Source of the DNA: Bradyrhizobium sp. OK095
GTDB lineage: Bacteria; Pseudomonadota; Alphaproteobacteria; Rhizobiales; Xanthobacteraceae
Length of the DNA: 64,000 bases
Direction: 5' to 3'
Assembly (NCBI RefSeq): GCF_900109945.1
Contig: NZ_FOBX01000017.1
Location: forward strand, 1 to 64,000
Below the pieces are notes generated by a model. It was not told the DNA's origin and did not search any database. It worked only from the letters and a program-made list of their open reading frames with translations. The position numbers and the translations under genes were made by a program. This document shows positions 60,199 through 64,000 of the stretch, in pieces (the first letter of the stretch is position 1; each line of letters begins with the position of its first letter).

Positions 60199-60223
60199 AA
60201 TCCGCCTGGCTACGTGACGTTCC
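60199..60223 (-). promoter_or_regulatory. Possible EcfG-type promoter of the catalase gene
   Basis: On the minus strand GGAAC (60223-60219), 16 bases, GATT (60202-60199). The -35 is perfect but the -10 keeps only the TT of CGTT. Clade 2 catalases are often part of the general stress regulon. Confidence 0.35.
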
Positions 60224-60250
60224 TAGTTGGGTTGCCGGTCAGGCGGAGTT

Positions 60251-61618
60251 CTAGCCTGCGCTGAGCCGCACGCCGGCGCGCAAAAACTTCTGCGGATCGA
60301 CCGCTTCGCCGTCGATGCGGGTTTCGTAATGCAGATGCGGACCGGTGGAGCGGCCCGTGGATCCGACGAGGCCGACGACCTGGCCGAGCTTGACGATCTC
60401 GCCGACCTTGACGTTGATCTCGGAGAGATGGCCGTAGCGGGTCGACAGCCCGTTGCCGTGGTCGACCTCGACCATGCGGCCGTAACCACCGGACCAGCCG
60501 GCCGACACGACCTTACCGCTGGCGGTGACGCGTGCGGGATCGCCGGTCGCGGCGCGGAAGTCGAGGCCGGTGTGCATCGCGGGCCGGCCCAGGAAGGGAT
60601 CGCTGCGCACGCCGAAACCGGAGGTGAACTCGACCTCGCCGATGACGGGCTTGCGATAGGGCACCAGTGCCAGCGTGCGATTGAGACGATCCATCTCGGC
60701 GCGGGCGACATTGATGCGATTGAGCTGCTTCTCGAACGGTCCGGCATTGGCCGTCAGCTTGACGGGAACGAACGGGCCGCCCATCGCGGTCCGCGGCACG
60801 GCGGCTTCGAGATTGGCCATGTTCAAACCGAGATCGCTGACGACGCCGCGCATCCGGCGCATGCGCGAATCCATGCCTTCCTCGACGGCGCTGAGCGATG
60901 CGATCTGGCGACGCTCGACCTGATCGAGAGAGGACGTGAGCCGGACCAGGACATTGTCGAAGCCCTGGTTTTTGGCGAATTGATTGGTCGGCGCGGCCAT
61001 CACGGCCGGCGCGCGCGACTCAAGCCGTGCTTCGCGATCCGGCGGCGCCACGAAGATCACGGTGTCGCTGATCGGCGAAGGTTTTGGTGTGCCCTGCGTA
61101 GTGTTCTGGCTGGCGTCGCCACGCTGCGGCGTCGCGCGCGGGATCGATCCGGTCACGTCGGGCATGGCTCCGAGCGCCGTGGCCCGGGACTCCAGCGCCG
61201 TCTGACGCTTCATGATCTGGTCGAGCTTCTGGTCGAACTGCTCCTGGTCGAGCAGCTGCCGGCTGGTGGTGCGGTCGACCTTGGCGCGCAGTTCGGTGAT
61301 GCGATCCTCATAGGCGTATTGCATCTCGGCCTGGCGGGCGATCAGCCGGGTCAGGACGTCGTCGCGGAACGCGAAATAGGTGGCGGTTGCGGCCGACCAG
61401 AGCCCGAGCAGGACGACGGTGCCGACCACGATCCAGAACACCACGGGCCCCAGGCGAACCTGCTTGCCGTGATGCACGATGGTGTAGGCGTCGTCAGCGT
61501 CGGGAAGAGGAATCGCAGCCGCCGCCGCAGCAGTGGCGAGACCGCGATGGAAGGCCCGTCCGTGGTCGTGGGGATGATGCTGGGGGTACTGCGAGAATTG
61601 GGCAGAACTTTTCGACAT
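60251..61618 (-). CDS. M23 peptidase with membrane anchor and coiled coil
   Basis: Predicted 455-residue envelope protein. A single helix (about 58-85, GPVVFWIVVGTVVLLGLWSA) anchors it, coiled coil (about 90-145 and 215-320) follows, and LytM/M23 domain is at about 335-445. Zinc ligands are in HTGLDFRA and GPHLHYE. It is either an endopeptidase acting on peptidoglycan or a regulator of amidases. GGGAG sets the ATG at 61618; a GTG at 61624 is the alternative. Confidence 0.93.
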   Translation of the reverse strand: MSKSSAQFSQYPQHHPHDHGRAFHRGLATAAAAAAIPLPDADDAYTIVHHGKQVRLGPVVFWIVVGTVVLLGLWSAATATYFAFRDDVLTRLIARQAEMQYAYEDRITELRAKVDRTTSRQLLDQEQFDQKLDQIMKRQTALESRATALGAMPDVTGSIPRATPQRGDASQNTTQGTPKPSPISDTVIFVAPPDREARLESRAPAVMAAPTNQFAKNQGFDNVLVRLTSSLDQVERRQIASLSAVEEGMDSRMRRMRGVVSDLGLNMANLEAAVPRTAMGGPFVPVKLTANAGPFEKQLNRINVARAEMDRLNRTLALVPYRKPVIGEVEFTSGFGVRSDPFLGRPAMHTGLDFRAATGDPARVTASGKVVSAGWSGGYGRMVEVDHGNGLSTRYGHLSEINVKVGEIVKLGQVVGLVGSTGRSTGPHLHYETRIDGEAVDPQKFLRAGVRLSAG

Positions 61619-61729
61619 CGGCACTCCCGCGCCGGTCGGATGGGTTCCTTGCGGCCTAATTGCCGCAGCAATCTGGGCCGGTCATGGTTAATTTTCCGGA
61701 AACGGAACTGCTTGAACTTAACGGATTGG

Positions 61730-62410
61730 TTAAAGACTTCTTGCCGCTTCCAGCACCTGATCGGCATGGCCGTCGACCCGGACATTGCGCCAGATCCGGG
61801 CCACCTTGCCGTCGCTCCCGACCAGTACCGTGGTGCGAAGAATCCCGAGGAAGCTCTTGCCATACATAGACTTTTCGCCCCAGGCGCCATACGCCTCCAG
61901 CATCCCGTGTGTCTCGTCCGAGATCAGGGGGACGCCGAGGCTGTGCTTGTCGCGGAACTTCTCCTGGGCCTTTAACGAATCGGCGGAGATGCCGAGCACG
62001 GCGGTGCCGGCTGCTTTGAAGTCGCCGGCCAGCCGGGTGAAGTCGATGGCCTCCCGGGTGCAGCCGGGCGTGTCGGCGCGGGGGTAGAAGAACAGGACGA
62101 GCTTCTGGCCGGCATGGTCCGACAGCGTGACCACGCCGCCGCCGTCGCGGGGCAGGCGGAAGGCTGGGGCCTTCTGGCCTTCGGTCAGGGCCGCCTTCGC
62201 TGAGGCCGCCGATTTGGAAGAATTTAACTGTTTCGATGCGGCCCCATGCGATGCTGTCTTTGCTATGGTCGCGGTTGATTTGCTGGCCGGTGTCCGCTGG
62301 GTTTTCGTGGACTTTGTTTGAGCAGACGCCCGCGTTTTCAGGGCCTTCTTTTTTGCCGTCGGACTGCCGGAGGGCGTTTTGGACGATTTCTTTCGGGATG
62401 TCTTGGACAT
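61730..62410 (-). CDS. bcp: BCP/PrxQ-type peroxiredoxin with Lys-rich tail
   Basis: Predicted 226-residue thiol peroxidase. The first 75 residues are rich in Lys, Ser, Thr and Ala, like histone H1 tails, and may bind nucleic acid. Residues 76-226 are a PrxQ-type domain with peroxidatic Cys117 in DTPGCTREA. The resolving Cys five residues later in E. coli BCP is missing and there is no other Cys, so the enzyme needs an outside thiol. AGGAAGG sets the ATG at 62410. The longer reading to 63646 is a shadow of the gene on the other strand. Confidence 0.92.
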   Translation of the reverse strand: MSKTSRKKSSKTPSGSPTAKKKALKTRASAQTKSTKTQRTPASKSTATIAKTASHGAASKQLNSSKSAASAKAALTEGQKAPAFRLPRDGGGVVTLSDHAGQKLVLFFYPRADTPGCTREAIDFTRLAGDFKAAGTAVLGISADSLKAQEKFRDKHSLGVPLISDETHGMLEAYGAWGEKSMYGKSFLGILRTTVLVGSDGKVARIWRNVRVDGHADQVLEAARSL

Positions 62411-62701
62411 ACGCCTTCCTTTCGTCGCTTTCGGCGGGTCAACCAAAGCGGTATTGCAGCTCTCGTCCGGTGTGCCGGAATCGCGCCCTCGGCTGGGCGA
62501 GTCTGACGGCGCCGGAGTATGGTTACAAGGAATTCCACGCACCACCCCACTGCTCGTTGAACGCGCTCCCGGGGCGAAATGACGAACAGCAGGAATAGTC
62601 GAGGTATGACGGCAGTGCCGGCGCAGGGAGCTTCGCTTCCCGCCGACGGCTGCGGTCCCGGTGGTGCCCAATCCTACGATGGGCGCCTGTATCGAGAGGC
62701 A

Positions 62702-64000
62702 ATGGCAAGGAATACGTCGCCCCAGGATTACAATCGGGATCCCGATCGGCGCGGCGGCCAGTCTGAGCCGCAGCAATGGGACGACGCCGACTGGGATCCG
62801 GATCAGGAAGCGGCGGCGGGCCATCGGGCGCGCCGGCTGTTGTCGCGTTCCAGTTCGGGCTTCCATCGTTTTGGCGACGGGTTTGGGTCGTTGCGCCGCT
62901 CGCTGGGCGGAGGCCGCTGGCTGAAGCGGCTGGCCATCGTGGTCGGGGCTCTCGTCGTCATCTTCGTTGGTTGTTTCGGCGCGCTGTGGTGGCGGCTTGG
63001 CGCCGGTCCGATCAATCTCGATATCGCAACACCGTGGCTCGCTGCCGCCATCGAGGACAATATCGGTCACGGCAATACGGTCGAGATCGGCGGCACCCAG
63101 ATTGAGCGGGCCGGACGGGTCCGCATCGCCGTCCGCATCCGCGACATCATCGTCCGCGACCACGACCACGCCATCGTCGCCACTGCGCCGAAGGCCGAGG
63201 TCAAGCTGTCGGGGGCGGGTCTGCTGATGGGGCACCTCCGCGCCGAGAGCCTCAACCTCGTCGATGCCGAGCTTGCGATCCGGATCGCCCCTGACGGGAC
63301 CGTCACGGTGTCCGCCGGCGACACGGCCAAGCCGCTCGCGACCGGCGTCGCGTCGAAGAAGGAAGCGGGCCTGCCGCCGACATTCCCGCGCAATGGAGTT
63401 CCGCCACCGCCCTTCGGGACGGTGCCCGCAACGCCCGATGCGTCGCAAGCCGCACCGCAGGCAGCCGCGCAGAGCGGCGTTCTTCAGGGCCTCGACTGGC
63501 TCGACAGTCTGAGCATGACCGGCCTCGACGGCCAGAACCTCAACGAGATCGGTCTGAAGAACGGTAATCTGATCGTCGACGATCAGCAGCGCGGCAGCAA
63601 ATGGTCGTTTGAGAACATCACGCTCAGCCTGCGTCGGCCGAGCCATGGCGGCGTCACGCTCAGTCTCGGCGAGGAGGGCGCGCGCCCGTGGTCGCTGCGG
63701 GCCACGATCGGCCCCGCCGAGAACGGCGTGCGCTCGGTCGATATCCGCGCCGACAAGGTCTCGACTGCCAACATCCTGTTGGCGCTGCGGGTCAAGGACC
63801 TCACCTATACCGCCGATCTGCCGCTGACCGGCGAGCTCAAGGGTGAGCTCGGCCGCGACGGCGTGCCGACCTTCTTCCGCGGCAAGGTCACGATCGGCGC
63901 GGGCAACATCATCGATACCGATACGCCCGATTATCCGATGGCGATCGACTCGGCCGAGATCAATATCGAGTGGGACGCCAACCGGCGCGTGCTGGTCGCG
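62702..64000 (+). CDS. AsmA/YhdP-like membrane protein, 3' part cut off
   Basis: Partial gene: 433 codons are open to the window end with no stop. Residues 1-75 are polar and charged, with one membrane helix at about 77-100 (LKRLAIVVGALVVIFVGCFG). The rest is beta-rich with features of AsmA/DUF3971 proteins (VKLSGAGLLMGHLRAESLNLVDAEL, GRVRIAVRIRDIIVRDHDHAIVA). Such proteins bridge the periplasm and move lipids. An in-frame ATG at 62606 is an alternative start, but the extra 32 residues look non-coding. The divergent peroxiredoxin begins 291 bases away. Confidence 0.85.
   Translation, partial: MARNTSPQDYNRDPDRRGGQSEPQQWDDADWDPDQEAAAGHRARRLLSRSSSGFHRFGDGFGSLRRSLGGGRWLKRLAIVVGALVVIFVGCFGALWWRLGAGPINLDIATPWLAAAIEDNIGHGNTVEIGGTQIERAGRVRIAVRIRDIIVRDHDHAIVATAPKAEVKLSGAGLLMGHLRAESLNLVDAELAIRIAPDGTVTVSAGDTAKPLATGVASKKEAGLPPTFPRNGVPPPPFGTVPATPDASQAAPQAAAQSGVLQGLDWLDSLSMTGLDGQNLNEIGLKNGNLIVDDQQRGSKWSFENITLSLRRPSHGGVTLSLGEEGARPWSLRATIGPAENGVRSVDIRADKVSTANILLALRVKDLTYTADLPLTGELKGELGRDGVPTFFRGKVTIGAGNIIDTDTPDYPMAIDSAEINIEWDANRRVLVA

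Noticed and set aside
1..64000. CRISPR arrays, insertion sequences, prophage or integration sites
   Set aside because: No regularly spaced repeats, transposase motifs, integrase genes or tRNA-flanking repeats were seen.

Overview
The window is a chromosomal segment of a high-G+C alphaproteobacterium. It is most likely Bradyrhizobium or a close relative in the Nitrobacteraceae. This rests on the gene set (NDUFA12, DUF2155, aat and aroQ-accB-accC, BA14K and DUF1236 secreted proteins, DctA, a class II ribonucleotide reductase) and on two promoters matching the alphaproteobacterial EcfG stress-sigma consensus. The assignment comes from recognition of protein families, not from a database search. 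I saw no transposase, phage gene, CRISPR array, rRNA or tRNA.

Layout. 0.4-9.7 kb: nrdJ with a small coupled repeat protein, an EamA transporter, a CHASE3 hybrid kinase with its receiver, and a BA14K protein. 10-16.7 kb: the complex I factor NDUFA12, a candidate structured RNA, a divergent DJ-1/PfpI pair (isonitrile hydratase-like enzyme and GlxA-type regulator), a BASS transporter, an esterase, a DUF2155 protein and aat. 16.7-22.3 kb: a three-gene phosphorelay operon with 4-bp overlaps, then aroQ-accB-accC. 22.6-29.4 kb: stress and envelope proteins (DUF1236, ScsC/DsbA-like, M48 protease), an aminotransferase, BioY and DctA. 29.4-37 kb: two regulator/enzyme modules (SDR with an MmyB-type regulator; amidase and D-amino-acid dehydrogenase with an XRE-cupin regulator) around a large TPR protein. 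37-47 kb: core genes: RNase E, the cell-wall amidase, PBP1A, and prfB with its programmed +1 frameshift. 47-50 kb: two EamA transporters and a branched-chain-type binding protein. 50.2-55.8 kb: a polysaccharide synthesis and export operon. 55.9-64 kb: a DUF6502-DUF5666 operon, a large catalase, an M23 peptidase, a peroxiredoxin and an AsmA-like protein that runs off the end.

The most interesting part is 53.6-56 kb. A glycosyltransferase and an ABC-2 permease are fused in one 650-residue protein. It is preceded by an unlisted 53-residue membrane peptide and followed by the matching ATPase, a second glycosyltransferase and an O-antigen ligase. The operon is transcribed away from a DUF6502-DUF5666 operon. 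The gap between them holds two copies of the palindrome GTGGGA-N5-T(A/C)CCAC. One copy lies in the spacer of a good minus-strand promoter and the other overlaps the -35 of a plus-strand promoter that appears to give a leaderless mRNA. This looks like a jointly controlled envelope-polysaccharide system. Other notable items are the structured RNA candidate at 10.5-10.7 kb and the YxYxxGxH repeat protein translationally coupled to nrdJ.
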